A stretch of 14,557 nucleotides of DNA from Rhodospirillales bacterium. GTDB lineage: Bacteria > Pseudomonadota > Alphaproteobacteria > JAREAF01. How positions within the stretch are numbered: position 1 is the stretch's first letter; every line of letters starts with the position of its first letter. Location of the stretch: assembly GCA_029240475.1 (NCBI GenBank), contig JAREAF010000022.1, positions 1 to 14,557 of the forward strand. Direction: 5' to 3'. Made by a program: the position numbers and the translations under genes. Below are positions 7,769 to 14,557 of this stretch, one piece after another. The notes beneath the pieces are model-generated. The model saw only the letters and a program-made list of their open reading frames with translations, did no database searches and was not told the origin of the DNA.

Positions 7769-7787
7769 GGTTCTCTCTCTTCGTCCT

Positions 7788-8327
7788 TCAGCTCTGGAAC
7801 GGCATGTCGAAGCCGCGCAACAAGGCCCGTGCCTCGTCGTCGGTCTTGGCGGTGGTCACGATGACCACGTCCATGCCCCGCACCTGGTCGACCCGGTCGT
7901 AGTCGATCTCCGGGAACACGATCTGCTCCTTCAGGCCCAGCGAATAGTTGCCGCGGCCGTCGAAGCTGTTCGCCGGCACGCCGCGGAAGTCGCGCACGCG
8001 CGGCAGCGCCACGGTGATCAGCCGGTCGAGGAACTCGTACATCCGCGCCTTGCGCAGCGTCACCTTGGCGCCGATCGGCATGCCCTGACGCAGCTTGAAG
8101 GTGGCGATCGACTTCTTCGCCCGGGTCACCACCGGCTTCTGGCCGGTGATGAGGCTGAGCTCCTGGACCGCGGCATCGACCCGCTTCTGGTCCTGCACGG
8201 CCTCGCCCACGCCCATATTGACCACGATCTTCTCCAGGCGCGGCGCCTGAAGCGGGTTCTCGTAGCCGAACTCCTTCATCAAGTTCGGCTTGACCACCTT
8301 CTCGTAATGCTCGCGCAAACGGCTCAT
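7788..8327 (-). CDS. rplE: 50S ribosomal protein L5
   Basis: 5S-rRNA-binding protein of the central protuberance that also touches the P-site tRNA and S13. The 179-residue protein has LEKIVVNMGVGEAVQDQKRV (about 31-50), the ITGQKPVVTRAKKSIATFKL stretch (about 60-79), RQGMPIGAKVTLRKARMYEF, and the C-terminal SFDGRGNYSLGLKEQIVFPE. Full length for bacteria. ATG at 8327, 13 bases after rplX, preceded by an AAGGCGAG-type ribosome-binding site. In E. coli the S8 repressor site lies at the start of this gene; I cannot confirm an equivalent fold here by eye. Confidence 0.97.
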   Translation of the reverse strand: MSRLREHYEKVVKPNLMKEFGYENPLQAPRLEKIVVNMGVGEAVQDQKRVDAAVQELSLITGQKPVVTRAKKSIATFKLRQGMPIGAKVTLRKARMYEFLDRLITVALPRVRDFRGVPANSFDGRGNYSLGLKEQIVFPEIDYDRVDQVRGMDVVIVTTAKTDDEARALLRGFDMPFQS

Positions 8328-8340
8328 GTTGAACTCGCCT

Positions 8341-8664
8341 TCAATCGATCGTCTCGCCGGAGCGCCGGGCCACCCGAACCTTGCGGCCGCCTTCCAGCAC
8401 CTTGAACCCGACCCGCGTCGGCTGACCCGATTTCGGATCGAGATGGGCGACGTTGGAGACGTGGATCGGCAGCTCCTTGTCGACGATGCCGCCGCTGGGA
8501 TTGGCCGCGCTGGGGCGCGTATGGCGCTTGGCCACGTTCACGCCCTGCACGATCAAACGGCTCTCCTGCGGCAGCACCTTGAGCACCTCGCCCTGCTTGC
8601 CCTTGTCGCGGCCGGTGATCACCACCACCCGGTCGCCCTTCTTGATCTTCAGCTTCGCTGACAT
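8341..8664 (-). CDS. rplX: 50S ribosomal protein L24
   Basis: Early assembly protein that helps start folding of the 5' domain of 23S rRNA and sits near the tunnel exit. The 107-residue protein begins with a KOW motif: KKGDRVVVITGRDKGKQGEV (about 8-27). It continues with GVNVAKRHTRPSAANPSGGI (about 48-67) and SNVAHLDPKSGQPTRVGFK near the end. Normal length. ATG at 8664, 21 bases after rplN. Confidence 0.97.
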   Translation of the reverse strand: MSAKLKIKKGDRVVVITGRDKGKQGEVLKVLPQESRLIVQGVNVAKRHTRPSAANPSGGIVDKELPIHVSNVAHLDPKSGQPTRVGFKVLEGGRKVRVARRSGETID

Positions 8665-8685
8665 CTGTTGACCCCGAGGCCCCGC

Positions 8686-9054
8686 CTACAGCACTTCCGG
8701 CGCGAGGCTGACGATCTTCATGAACTTCTTGGCCCTGAGCTCGCGCGTGACCGGCCCGAAGATGCGGGTGCCGATCGGCTCGCCCTGCTTGTTGATCAGC
8801 ACCGCCGCGTTGCGGTCGAAGCGGATCGAGCTGCCGTCGGCGCGCCGGATCTCGCGCGCGGTGCGCACGATCACCGCCTGGTGCACGTCGCCCTTCTTCA
8901 CGCGGCCGCGCGGGATCGCTTCCTTCACCGAGACGACGATGACGTCGCCGACGCTGGCGAAGCGGCGCTTGGAGCCGCCCAGCACCTTGATGCACTGCAC
9001 CCGGCGCGCGCCCGAATTGTCGGCGACCTCCAGGTTCGTCTGCATCTGAATCAT
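8686..9054 (-). CDS. rplN: 50S ribosomal protein L14
   Basis: Highly conserved large-subunit protein at the subunit interface (bridge B8). I start it at the ATG at 9054-9052, giving MIQMQTNLEVADNSGARRVQ and exactly 122 residues, the family's standard length; AGGAG lies nine bases upstream. The frame is open further upstream to an ATG at 9165, but that would add 37 unrelated residues inside rpsQ and is rejected. Other conserved parts are CIKVLGGSKRRFASVGDVIV, the GRVKKGDVHQAVIVRTAREI stretch, RFDRNAAVLINKQGEPIGTR and IFGPVTRELRAKKFMKIVSL near the C-terminus. First gene of the classical spc block, 32 bases after rpsQ; no promoter is evident in that short gap. Confidence 0.97.
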   Translation of the reverse strand: MIQMQTNLEVADNSGARRVQCIKVLGGSKRRFASVGDVIVVSVKEAIPRGRVKKGDVHQAVIVRTAREIRRADGSSIRFDRNAAVLINKQGEPIGTRIFGPVTRELRAKKFMKIVSLAPEVL

Positions 9055-9086
9055 GGGATCAATCTCCTGCCGATCTCTCTCAAGCC

Positions 9087-9347
9087 TCAGGCCCGGGCGC
9101 CGGCTTCCGCCGCGCCGCCTTCGGCCAGCACCTCCCAGCGCTTGCGCTTGGAGATCGGCCGGCATTCGCGGATCTCGACCACGTCGCCGACCTTGAAGCG
9201 GTTCGCCTCGTCGTGGGCGGCGTACTTCTTCGACCGCGTGATGTACTTCTTGTAGATCGGGTGCATGACGCGGCGCTCGACGCGGACCACGATGGTCTTG
9301 TCGTTGGCGTCGCTCACCACCGTTCCCTTCAATACTCGCCTCGGCAT
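9087..9347 (-). CDS. rpsQ: 30S ribosomal protein S17
   Basis: Primary 16S rRNA-binding protein with an OB fold, organising the 5' and central domains of the small subunit. The 86-residue protein shows LKGTVVSDANDKTIVVRVER (about 6-25), RVMHPIYKKYITRSKKYAAH (about 26-45), and the closing GDVVEIRECRPISKRKRWEV, followed by an alanine- and glycine-rich tail. Length is typical. ATG at 9347, 16 bases after rpmC. Confidence 0.97.
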   Translation of the reverse strand: MPRRVLKGTVVSDANDKTIVVRVERRVMHPIYKKYITRSKKYAAHDEANRFKVGDVVEIRECRPISKRKRWEVLAEGGAAEAGARA

Positions 9348-9363
9348 CGTCTCTCTCGTCCCC

Positions 9364-9552
9364 TCAGGCCTGGCCGGCGTTCAGGATGGTCTTGATGCGC
9401 GCGATGTCGCGGCGCACCTGGCGCACCCGCGCTGTGTTCTCCAATTGCCCGCTCGCCCGCTGGAAGCGCAGGTTGAACGCCTCCTTCTTCAGCTCGAGCA
9501 GCTGGGTCTTGAGTTCGTCCGGCGTCTTGCCGCGCAGCTCTTCCGCCTTCAT
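9364..9552 (-). CDS. rpmC: 50S ribosomal protein L29
   Basis: Small two-helix protein at the polypeptide exit, next to L23, where signal recognition particle and trigger factor dock. The 62-residue protein, MKAEELRGKTPDELKTQLLE continuing with KKEAFNLRFQRASGQLENTA and a second helix ending IKTILNAGQA, matches the family end to end. ATG at 9552, with just one base between it and the rplP stop, so translational coupling is very likely. Confidence 0.96.
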   Translation of the reverse strand: MKAEELRGKTPDELKTQLLELKKEAFNLRFQRASGQLENTARVRQVRRDIARIKTILNAGQA

Positions 9553-9553
9553 C

Positions 9554-9979
9554 TCAGGCCCCCTCGCCTTCGCCCAGGCGCGTCACGAACCGGGTCTTGA
9601 TCGGCAGCTTGGCGGCCGCCAGCTCGAAGGCGCGCTTGGCCAAGTCGGTCGGCACGCCGTCGATCTCGAACATGATCCGGCCCGGATGCACGCGGACCAC
9701 CCAGTATTCCGGCGCGCCCTTGCCCGAGCCCATGCGCACCTCGGCGGGCTTGCGTGAGACCGGCACGTCCGGGAAGACGCGAATCCAGACGCGGCCGGCG
9801 CGCTTCAAGTGACGCGTGATGGCGCGCCGCGCGGCCTCGATCTGGCGCGCGGTGACGCGCTCGGGCTCGACCGCCTTCAACCCGTAGGAGCCGAAGCTGA
9901 GCGTCGTGCCGCCCTTGGCCGCCCCGTGGATGCGGCCCTTGTGGGCCTTGCGGTATTTCGTTCGTTTCGGCTGAAGCAT
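9554..9979 (-). CDS. rplP: 50S ribosomal protein L16
   Basis: Large-subunit protein at the base of the central protuberance that helps position the aminoacyl-tRNA near the peptidyl-transferase centre. The 141-residue protein opens MLQPKRTKYRKAHKGRIHGA and contains QIEAARRAITRHLKRAGRVW, IRVFPDVPVSRKPAEVRMGS, and the conserved GKGAPEYWVVRVHPGRIMFE. Length is within the usual 137-142. ATG at 9979, 25 bases after the rpsC TAG stop, with a GGAAG ribosome-binding site in the gap. Confidence 0.97.
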   Translation of the reverse strand: MLQPKRTKYRKAHKGRIHGAAKGGTTLSFGSYGLKAVEPERVTARQIEAARRAITRHLKRAGRVWIRVFPDVPVSRKPAEVRMGSGKGAPEYWVVRVHPGRIMFEIDGVPTDLAKRAFELAAAKLPIKTRFVTRLGEGEGA

Positions 9980-10004
9980 GGCTGTCTAGCTTTCTTCCGG
10001 GTTC

Positions 10005-10682
10005 CTAGCGGGCGACCTGCTGGTCGGCCAGCCGCTTGTCCTGCGCCAGCGGGTCGTGCGCCAGGATCTCGCCCTTGAAGATCCACACCTTGACCCCGCA
10101 GGTGCCGTAGGTGGTGAAGGCGGTCGCCTGGCCGAAATCGACGTCGGCGCGCAGCGTGTGCAATGGCACCCGGCCCTCGCGGTACCATTCCACGCGCGCG
10201 ATCTCGGCGCCGCCCAGCCGGCCGCCGCAGGTGATGCGGATGCCCTGCGCGCCCAGGCGCATCGCCGACTGCACCGCGCGCTTCATGGCGCGGCGGAAAG
10301 CGACCCGGCGCTCCAGCTGCTGGGCGATGTTCTCGGCCACCAGCCGGGCATCCAGCTCCGGCTTGCGGATCTCGACGATGTTGAGCGCGACCTCGCCGCC
10401 GGTCCGCTTCGACAGGTCGCCGCGGAGCTTCTCGATATCGGCACCCTTCTTGCCGATGACAACCCCCGGCCGCGCGGTATGGATGGTGATGCGCGCCCGC
10501 TTGGCCGGCCGCTCGATCACGACCCGGCTCACGCCGGCCTGCTGCAGCCGCTTCTCCAGGTACTTGCGCAGCTCCAGATCCTCATGGAGCAGGTTCGCGT
10601 AGTCCTTGTCCGCGAACCAGCGCGAGTCCCAGGTGCGGTTGATGCCGAGCCGAAGCCCGATCGGATTGACTTTCTGGCCCAT
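10005..10682 (-). CDS. rpsC: 30S ribosomal protein S3
   Basis: Small-subunit head protein at the mRNA entry tunnel, contributing to the ribosome's mRNA helicase activity with S4 and S5. The 225-residue protein opens MGQKVNPIGLRLGINRTWDS and carries a KH RNA-binding domain with the GXXG loop GKKG (77-80). It has the basic helix RRVAFRRAMKRAV (125-137), matching the helicase residues of E. coli, and the C-terminal core GIRITCGGRLGGAEIARVEW. ATG at 10682, three bases after the rplV stop. Confidence 0.97.
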   Translation of the reverse strand: MGQKVNPIGLRLGINRTWDSRWFADKDYANLLHEDLELRKYLEKRLQQAGVSRVVIERPAKRARITIHTARPGVVIGKKGADIEKLRGDLSKRTGGEVALNIVEIRKPELDARLVAENIAQQLERRVAFRRAMKRAVQSAMRLGAQGIRITCGGRLGGAEIARVEWYREGRVPLHTLRADVDFGQATAFTTYGTCGVKVWIFKGEILAHDPLAQDKRLADQQVAR

Positions 10683-10685
10683 GGT

Positions 10686-11066
10686 TCAGGCGGTCTCCTC
10701 GCGTTCGCGCACGACTACGGTCAGGTTCGACCAGGGCTTCAGGATTCGCGCCGAGCGGCCGCGCGCGCGGGTGGCGAACCGCTTCATGACGAAGCTCTTG
10801 CCGACGGTCGCCTCGGCCACATAGAGCCGGTCGACGTCGAGCTGGTGGTTGTTCTCGGCATTGGCAATCGCCGCCTCGAGCACCTTGCGCACGTCCTCGG
10901 CGACGCGCCGCTTGGTGAAGCTGAGCTCGGCCAGCGCGGCGGCGGCGCTCTTGCCGCGGATCAGCTGCGCGACGAGGTTCAGCTTGCGCGGGCTGACCCG
11001 GATCATCTTGACCCCGGCCATGGCCTCGGTCTCATCGAGCCGGCGCGGATGGGATTTCTTGCTCAT
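10686..11066 (-). CDS. rplV: 50S ribosomal protein L22
   Basis: Large-subunit protein whose long beta-hairpin lines the peptide exit tunnel near the macrolide site. The 126-residue protein has KMIRVSPRKLNLVAQLIRGK (about 20-39), the helix RRVAEDVRKVLEAAIANAEN, and the hairpin VGKSFVMKRFATRARGRSAR before ILKPWSNLTVVV. Length slightly above E. coli (110) because of a short N-terminal extension (MSKKSHPRRLDETEAM), common in alphaproteobacteria. No insertion or deletion is visible at the hairpin tip. ATG at 11066, 11 bases after rpsS. Confidence 0.97.
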   Translation of the reverse strand: MSKKSHPRRLDETEAMAGVKMIRVSPRKLNLVAQLIRGKSAAAALAELSFTKRRVAEDVRKVLEAAIANAENNHQLDVDRLYVAEATVGKSFVMKRFATRARGRSARILKPWSNLTVVVREREETA

Positions 11067-11077
11067 GCCCCGTCCTC

Positions 11078-11356
11078 TTACGCCCGCTTGGCCTTCTTGT
11101 CGGCCGCGTGGCCGTGGAAGGTCCGCGTCGGCGCGAACTCGCCGAACTTGTGGCCGATCATGTTCTCGGTCACGAGCACCGGCAGGAACTTGTGACCGTT
11201 ATAGACGCCGAAGGTCAGGCCGACGAATTGCGGCAGGATCGTCGAGCGCCGCGACCAGGTCTTGATGATCTCGTTGCGGCCCGAGGCGCGGGACGCTTCC
11301 GCCTTCTTCAGCAGATAGCCGTCCACGAACGGGCCCTTCCAAACCGAGCGCGCCAT
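11078..11356 (-). CDS. rpsS: 30S ribosomal protein S19
   Basis: Small-subunit head protein that pairs with S13 and contacts the A-site tRNA and the large subunit. The 92-residue protein reads MARSVWKGPFVDGYLLKKAE, continues TWSRRSTILPQFVGLTFGVY (about 33-52) and NGHKFLPVLVTENMIGHKFG (about 53-72), then EFAPTRTFHGHAADKK; this is the full family pattern and length. ATG at 11356, 15 bases after rplB. Confidence 0.97.
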   Translation of the reverse strand: MARSVWKGPFVDGYLLKKAEASRASGRNEIIKTWSRRSTILPQFVGLTFGVYNGHKFLPVLVTENMIGHKFGEFAPTRTFHGHAADKKAKRA

Positions 11357-11371
11357 ATCCGCCGCTCCTCC

Positions 11372-12202
11372 TTACTTCGCCGCGTTCCGCCGGCGGACGA
11401 TCCACCGGTTGGTCCGCTTGTTCTTGCGGGTTTTCTTGCCCTTGGTCGAGATGCCCCAGGGCGTCACCGGATGGCGCCCGCCCGAGGTGCGGCCCTCGCC
11501 GCCGCCATGCGGGTGGTCGATCGGGTTCATGGCGACGCCGCGCACATGCGGCCGGCGCCCGAGCCAGCGCGAGCGGCCCGCCTTGCCGATGACGATGTTC
11601 TGCTCGTCGGGGTTGGAGACCGCGCCGATGGTCGCCATGCAATCGGCCGAGACCATCCGCACCTCGCCCGAGGAGAGACGCAACAGGGCCATGCCCTGAT
11701 CGCGGCCGACCAGCTGCACGTAGGTGCCCGCCGAGCGGGCGATCTGGCCGCCCTTGCCGATCTTCATCTCCACATTGTGGACGATGGTCCCGACCGGGAT
11801 GTTCTTCAGCGGCATGGCGTTGCCGGGCTTCACGTCGACCTTGTTGCCCGAGACCACGACATCGCCGGCCTTCAGCCGCTGCGGAGCGAGGATGTAGCTG
11901 AGCTCGCCGTCCTCGTAGCGGATGAGCGCGATGAAGGCGGTGCGGTTGGGGTCGTATTCCAGCCGCTCCACCGTCGCCGGAACGTCGAACTTGCGGCGGC
12001 GGAAATCGACCACGCGATAGCGCCGCTTATGCCCGCCGCCCTTCTGCCAGGAGGTGATATGGCCGTGATTGTTGCGGCCGCCGGTCTTGCGCAGCCCTTC
12101 GGTCAGCGACTTGACCGGCTTGCCCTGCCACAGCTCGGAGCGGTCGACGATGACCAGCTGACGCTGGCTGGGCGTGACCGGTTTGAAACTTTTGAGCGCC
12201 AT
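11372..12202 (-). CDS. rplB: 50S ribosomal protein L2
   Basis: One of the largest and most conserved large-subunit proteins, needed for subunit association and for activity of the peptidyl-transferase centre. The 276-residue protein has the N-terminal GGRNNHGHITSWQKGGGHKR (41-60), an OB fold (about 80-125), and an SH3-like domain with LKNIPVGTIVHNVEMKIGKG (132-151). The C-terminal signature GVAMNPIDHPHGGGEGR (222-238) contains H230, the conserved histidine near the catalytic centre, and the basic end is KGKKTRKNKRTNRWIVRRRN. ATG at 12202, four bases after rplW. Confidence 0.98.
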   Translation of the reverse strand: MALKSFKPVTPSQRQLVIVDRSELWQGKPVKSLTEGLRKTGGRNNHGHITSWQKGGGHKRRYRVVDFRRRKFDVPATVERLEYDPNRTAFIALIRYEDGELSYILAPQRLKAGDVVVSGNKVDVKPGNAMPLKNIPVGTIVHNVEMKIGKGGQIARSAGTYVQLVGRDQGMALLRLSSGEVRMVSADCMATIGAVSNPDEQNIVIGKAGRSRWLGRRPHVRGVAMNPIDHPHGGGEGRTSGGRHPVTPWGISTKGKKTRKNKRTNRWIVRRRNAAK

Positions 12203-12206
12203 CTCG

Positions 12207-12530
12207 TCAGATCCCCGTCGTCACGTCGATGGACTGGCCCTCGGCCAGCGTGACCATCGCCTTCTTGAAGTCCGGGCGCTTGCCGAGGCGGCCGCGGAAG
12301 CGCTTGGTCTTGCCGAGCTGCCGGACCGTGTTGACGGCCACCACCTTGACCGAGAACAGGCCCTCGACGGCGGCCTTGATCTCCGGCTTGGTCGCGTCCA
12401 GCGGCACCTTGAAGGTGACCTGGTTGTGCTCGGAGCCGCGCGTCGACTTCTCGGTCACGACCGGCGAGCGCACGAGGTCGTACATGCGGTCCCTCGTCAG
12501 CTTCACCGCCTGCTTGTACTTCCAGGTCAT
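12207..12530 (-). CDS. rplW: 50S ribosomal protein L23
   Basis: Large-subunit protein at the tunnel exit, the docking point for trigger factor and signal recognition particle. The 107-residue frame contains MYDLVRSPVVTEKSTRGSEH (16-35), the core AAVEGLFSVKVVAVNTVRQL (about 53-72), and GRLGKRPDFKKAMVTLAEGQ near the end. Two starts are possible. The ATG at 12530 overlaps the rplD stop (ATGA) and has GGAGG ten bases upstream; a second ATG at 12485 gives a 92-residue protein and has GAGG six bases upstream. I keep the first because coupled overlaps are the habit in this cluster, but the choice is open. Confidence 0.95.
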   Translation of the reverse strand: MTWKYKQAVKLTRDRMYDLVRSPVVTEKSTRGSEHNQVTFKVPLDATKPEIKAAVEGLFSVKVVAVNTVRQLGKTKRFRGRLGKRPDFKKAMVTLAEGQSIDVTTGI

Positions 12531-13147
12531 TTCAGGCGCGCCTCCAGATGCTGCACCGCGTCCCGGCTCAGCACGAGCGTGTCGCGGCGCAGGATGTCGT
12601 AGACATTGGCCCCGGCCTGCGGCAGCACATCGACCCCGACCAGGTTCGAGGCGGCGCGGCGGAAATTCTCGTCCACCTCCGGGCCGGCGACGATCAGGAC
12701 CGAGTTGAAGCCGAGCTTCTCCAGCCGTTCGGCCAGCGCGGCGGTCTTCGGGCTGTCGGCGGCGACGCTGTCGACCACGATCAGCTTGCCGTCGCGCTGC
12801 TTGGCCGAGAGCGCGCAGCGGAGCGCCAGCTTGCGCACCTTCTTCGGCAGCTCATGCGCGTGGCTGCGCACGACCGGGCCGAACACCACGCCGCCGCCGC
12901 GGAATTGCGGAGAGCGCAGGCTGCCCTGGCGGGCGCGGCCGGTGCCCTTCTGCCGGTACGGCTTCTTGGTCGTGCCGGAGACGTCGCTGATCCCCTTGGC
13001 CTTGTGGGTGCCGGCACGGCGCTTGGCGAGCTGCCAGTTCACCATGCGAGCCAGGATGTCCTTGCGCGGGGTGACGCCGAACACGGCCTCGTCGAGCTCG
13101 ATCTCGCCGACCGTCTTGTTTTCGAAAGTGATGACCGGGCACTTCAT
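12527..13147 (-). CDS. rplD: 50S ribosomal protein L4
   Basis: Large-subunit protein with a loop reaching the narrowest part of the exit tunnel; in E. coli it also represses its own S10 operon. The 206-residue protein has the tunnel loop KPYRQKGTGRARQGSLRSPQ followed by FRGGGVVFGP (62-91). The globular domain includes KKVRKLALRCALSAKQRDGK and LVGVDVLPQAGANVYDILRR near the end. Family-typical length. ATG at 13147, 14 bases after rplC; its stop overlaps the rplW start. The S10 leader that L4 would bind in E. coli is not recognisable in the 41-base tuf-rpsJ gap. Confidence 0.97.
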   Translation of the reverse strand: MKCPVITFENKTVGEIELDEAVFGVTPRKDILARMVNWQLAKRRAGTHKAKGISDVSGTTKKPYRQKGTGRARQGSLRSPQFRGGGVVFGPVVRSHAHELPKKVRKLALRCALSAKQRDGKLIVVDSVAADSPKTAALAERLEKLGFNSVLIVAGPEVDENFRRAASNLVGVDVLPQAGANVYDILRRDTLVLSRDAVQHLEARLK

Positions 13148-13161
13148 GGCTCGTTCGTCCT

Positions 13162-13869
13162 TCAGCTCTCGGCCGCAGCGGGCTCGGCGGCGCCTGCGCC
13201 CTTGAGGCCGGCCGGGAACGGCACCTCCTTGGGCAGCGGGCGCTTGACCGCGTCCTTCACCAGGACATAGCCGCCCGGCGCGCCGGGAACGGAGCCCTGG
13301 ATCAAGAGCAGGCCCCGCTCGACATCGGTCGAGACGACCTTCAGATTCTGCGTGGTGATGCGCTCGTCGCCGAGATGACCCGCCATCTTCTTGCCTTTGA
13401 AGACGCGGCCCGGATCCTGGCGATGACCGGTGGAGCCGTGGCTCCGGTGAGAGATGGAAACGCCGTGGCTGGCGCGCAAGCCGCGGAAATTGTGGCGCTT
13501 CATGACGCCGGCGAAGCCCTTGCCGATCGAGGTGCCGGTCACGTCGACGAACTGGCCCGGGATGAAATGGGCGGCCGAGAGCTCGGCCCCGACATCGATG
13601 AGGGCGTCGGCGCTGACGCGGAACTCCGCGACCTTGCGCTTCGGCTCGACCTTCGCCTTGGCGAAATGCCCGCGCTCGGCCTTGGTGACGTTCTTCACCT
13701 TGGCCGCGCCGACCCCGAGCTGGACAGCGTCATAGCCGTCCTTCTCGGCGGTGCGCACCGCCACGACCTCGCACTTCTCGATTTGCAGCACCGTGACCGG
13801 CACATGCGCGCCCTCGGCGTCGAAGACGCGCGTCATGCCGACCTTGCGGGCGATGAGACCCGAACGCAT
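13162..13869 (-). CDS. rplC: 50S ribosomal protein L3
   Basis: Early assembly protein whose extension reaches the peptidyl-transferase centre. The 235-residue protein opens MRSGLIARKVGMTRVFDAEG and carries the hallmark TGTSIGKGFAGVMKRHNFRG (111-130), ASHGVSISHRSHGSTGHRQD (133-152) and PGRVFKGKKMAGHLGDE. Q151 sits where E. coli L3 has the glutamine methylated by PrmB, so a similar modification is possible. The C-terminal tail is extended and rich in A and E (about 212-235) compared with the 209-residue E. coli protein, as in many alphaproteobacteria. ATG at 13869, five bases after rpsJ. Confidence 0.97.
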   Translation of the reverse strand: MRSGLIARKVGMTRVFDAEGAHVPVTVLQIEKCEVVAVRTAEKDGYDAVQLGVGAAKVKNVTKAERGHFAKAKVEPKRKVAEFRVSADALIDVGAELSAAHFIPGQFVDVTGTSIGKGFAGVMKRHNFRGLRASHGVSISHRSHGSTGHRQDPGRVFKGKKMAGHLGDERITTQNLKVVSTDVERGLLLIQGSVPGAPGGYVLVKDAVKRPLPKEVPFPAGLKGAGAAEPAAAES

Positions 13870-13874
13870 GTCCG

Positions 13875-14192
13875 TCAGCTCCCCATCACCTTGATCTCGA
13901 CATTCACCCCGGCGGCGAGGTCGAGCTTCATCAGCGCGTCCACCGTCTGCGGGGTCGGATCGACGATGTCCAGGAGCCGCTTGTGGGTCCGGATCTCGAA
14001 CTGCTCGCGGCTCTTCTTGTCGATGTGCGGCGAACGGTTGACGGTGAAGCGCTCCAGCCGCGTCGGCAGCGGGATCGGCCCGCGGACGCGCGCGCCCGTA
14101 CGCTTGGCCGTGTTGACGATCTCGCTGGCCGATTGGTCGAGCACGCGATGATCGAACGCCTTGAGGCGGATGCGGATATTCTGGCTTTCCAT
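13875..14192 (-). CDS. rpsJ: 30S ribosomal protein S10
   Basis: Small-subunit head protein that also joins the NusB antitermination complex as NusE. The 105-residue protein has IRIRLKAFDHRVLDQSASEI (6-25), RTGARVRGPIPLPTRLERFT (31-50), and the conserved loop RSPHIDKKSREQFEIRTHKR (53-72) that enters 16S rRNA and covers the NusB and NusG contact region, ending VNVEIKVMGS. Normal length. ATG at 14192, 41 bases after the tuf stop, with only a weak purine-rich ribosome-binding site (GGATAAAG). No promoter is visible in the short gap, so read-through from tuf is likely. In E. coli this gene opens the S10 operon. Confidence 0.97.
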   Translation of the reverse strand: MESQNIRIRLKAFDHRVLDQSASEIVNTAKRTGARVRGPIPLPTRLERFTVNRSPHIDKKSREQFEIRTHKRLLDIVDPTPQTVDALMKLDLAAGVNVEIKVMGS

Positions 14193-14233
14193 GGGTCTTT
14201 ATCCGTTCGCTTTGCTTTCCCGCCCCTGAGCCG

Positions 14234-14557
<324 letters not shown>

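Noticed and set aside
9055..9165. 37-residue N-terminal extension of L14
   Set aside because: It lies inside rpsQ, resembles an out-of-frame translation of it, and L14 is almost invariably 122 residues, exactly what the ATG at 9054 gives.
10056..12253. Two overlapping plus-strand open frames of about 380 codons opposite rpsC-rplV and rpsS-rplB
   Set aside because: They lie wholly opposite conserved ribosomal genes, have no family resemblance, and are explained by GC bias suppressing stops.
14193..14233. Separate promoter or L4-responsive leader for the S10 block between tuf and rpsJ
   Set aside because: The gap is only 41 bases, has no -35/-10 pair, and is too short for the E. coli-type S10 leader.

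Overview
The window is almost entirely one long ribosomal-protein gene cluster, all on the minus strand (transcription runs from right to left). Gene order, a GC content near 70% and the protein sequences point to an alphaproteobacterium, probably of a Rhodospirillales-like lineage. The order secY-adk-rpsM-rpsK-rpoA-rplQ is the alphaproteobacterial arrangement: adk follows secY, there is no rpmJ (L36) after secY, and there is no rpsD (S4) between rpsK and rpoA. The order-level placement is an inference from sequence flavour only.

Layout in the direction of transcription: the 3' end of tuf (EF-Tu, 14557-14234); the S10 block rpsJ-rplC-rplD-rplW-rplB-rpsS-rplV-rpsC-rplP-rpmC-rpsQ (14192-9087); the spc block rplN-rplX-rplE-rpsN-rpsH-rplF-rplR-rpsE-rpmD-rplO-secY-adk (9054-2809); and the alpha block rpsM-rpsK-rpoA-rplQ (2699 to about 305). 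Most genes are 0-40 bases apart or overlap by four bases (rplD/rplW ATGA, secY/adk GTGA), so co-transcription and translational coupling are very likely. Only two gaps exceed 100 bases: adk-rpsM (2700-2808) and rpsK-rpoA (1754-1885).

The adk-rpsM gap holds a textbook sigma-70 promoter, TTGACA-N16-TATAAT. Its -35 box contains the adk stop codon, and an all-G/C stretch follows the -10 box. A leader of about 80 bases follows, with a GC-rich hairpin, a perfect 12-bp palindrome and a strong Shine-Dalgarno. This promoter would let the alpha block (S13, S11, RNA polymerase alpha, L17) be transcribed independently of the upstream blocks.

The left end is the anomaly. rplQ (L17) is normal for about 130 residues but has no stop codon. 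Near base 300 the coding signal jumps to another frame on the same strand and becomes the start of a GGDEF (diguanylate cyclase) domain that runs off the window. L17 has lost its tail and the GGDEF protein has lost its start, so this is either an assembly chimera or a real deletion/rearrangement joint. Apart from that joint and the promoter, the window is ordinary core genome; I found no phage, transposon, CRISPR, toxin-antitoxin or defence gene and no undescribed system.
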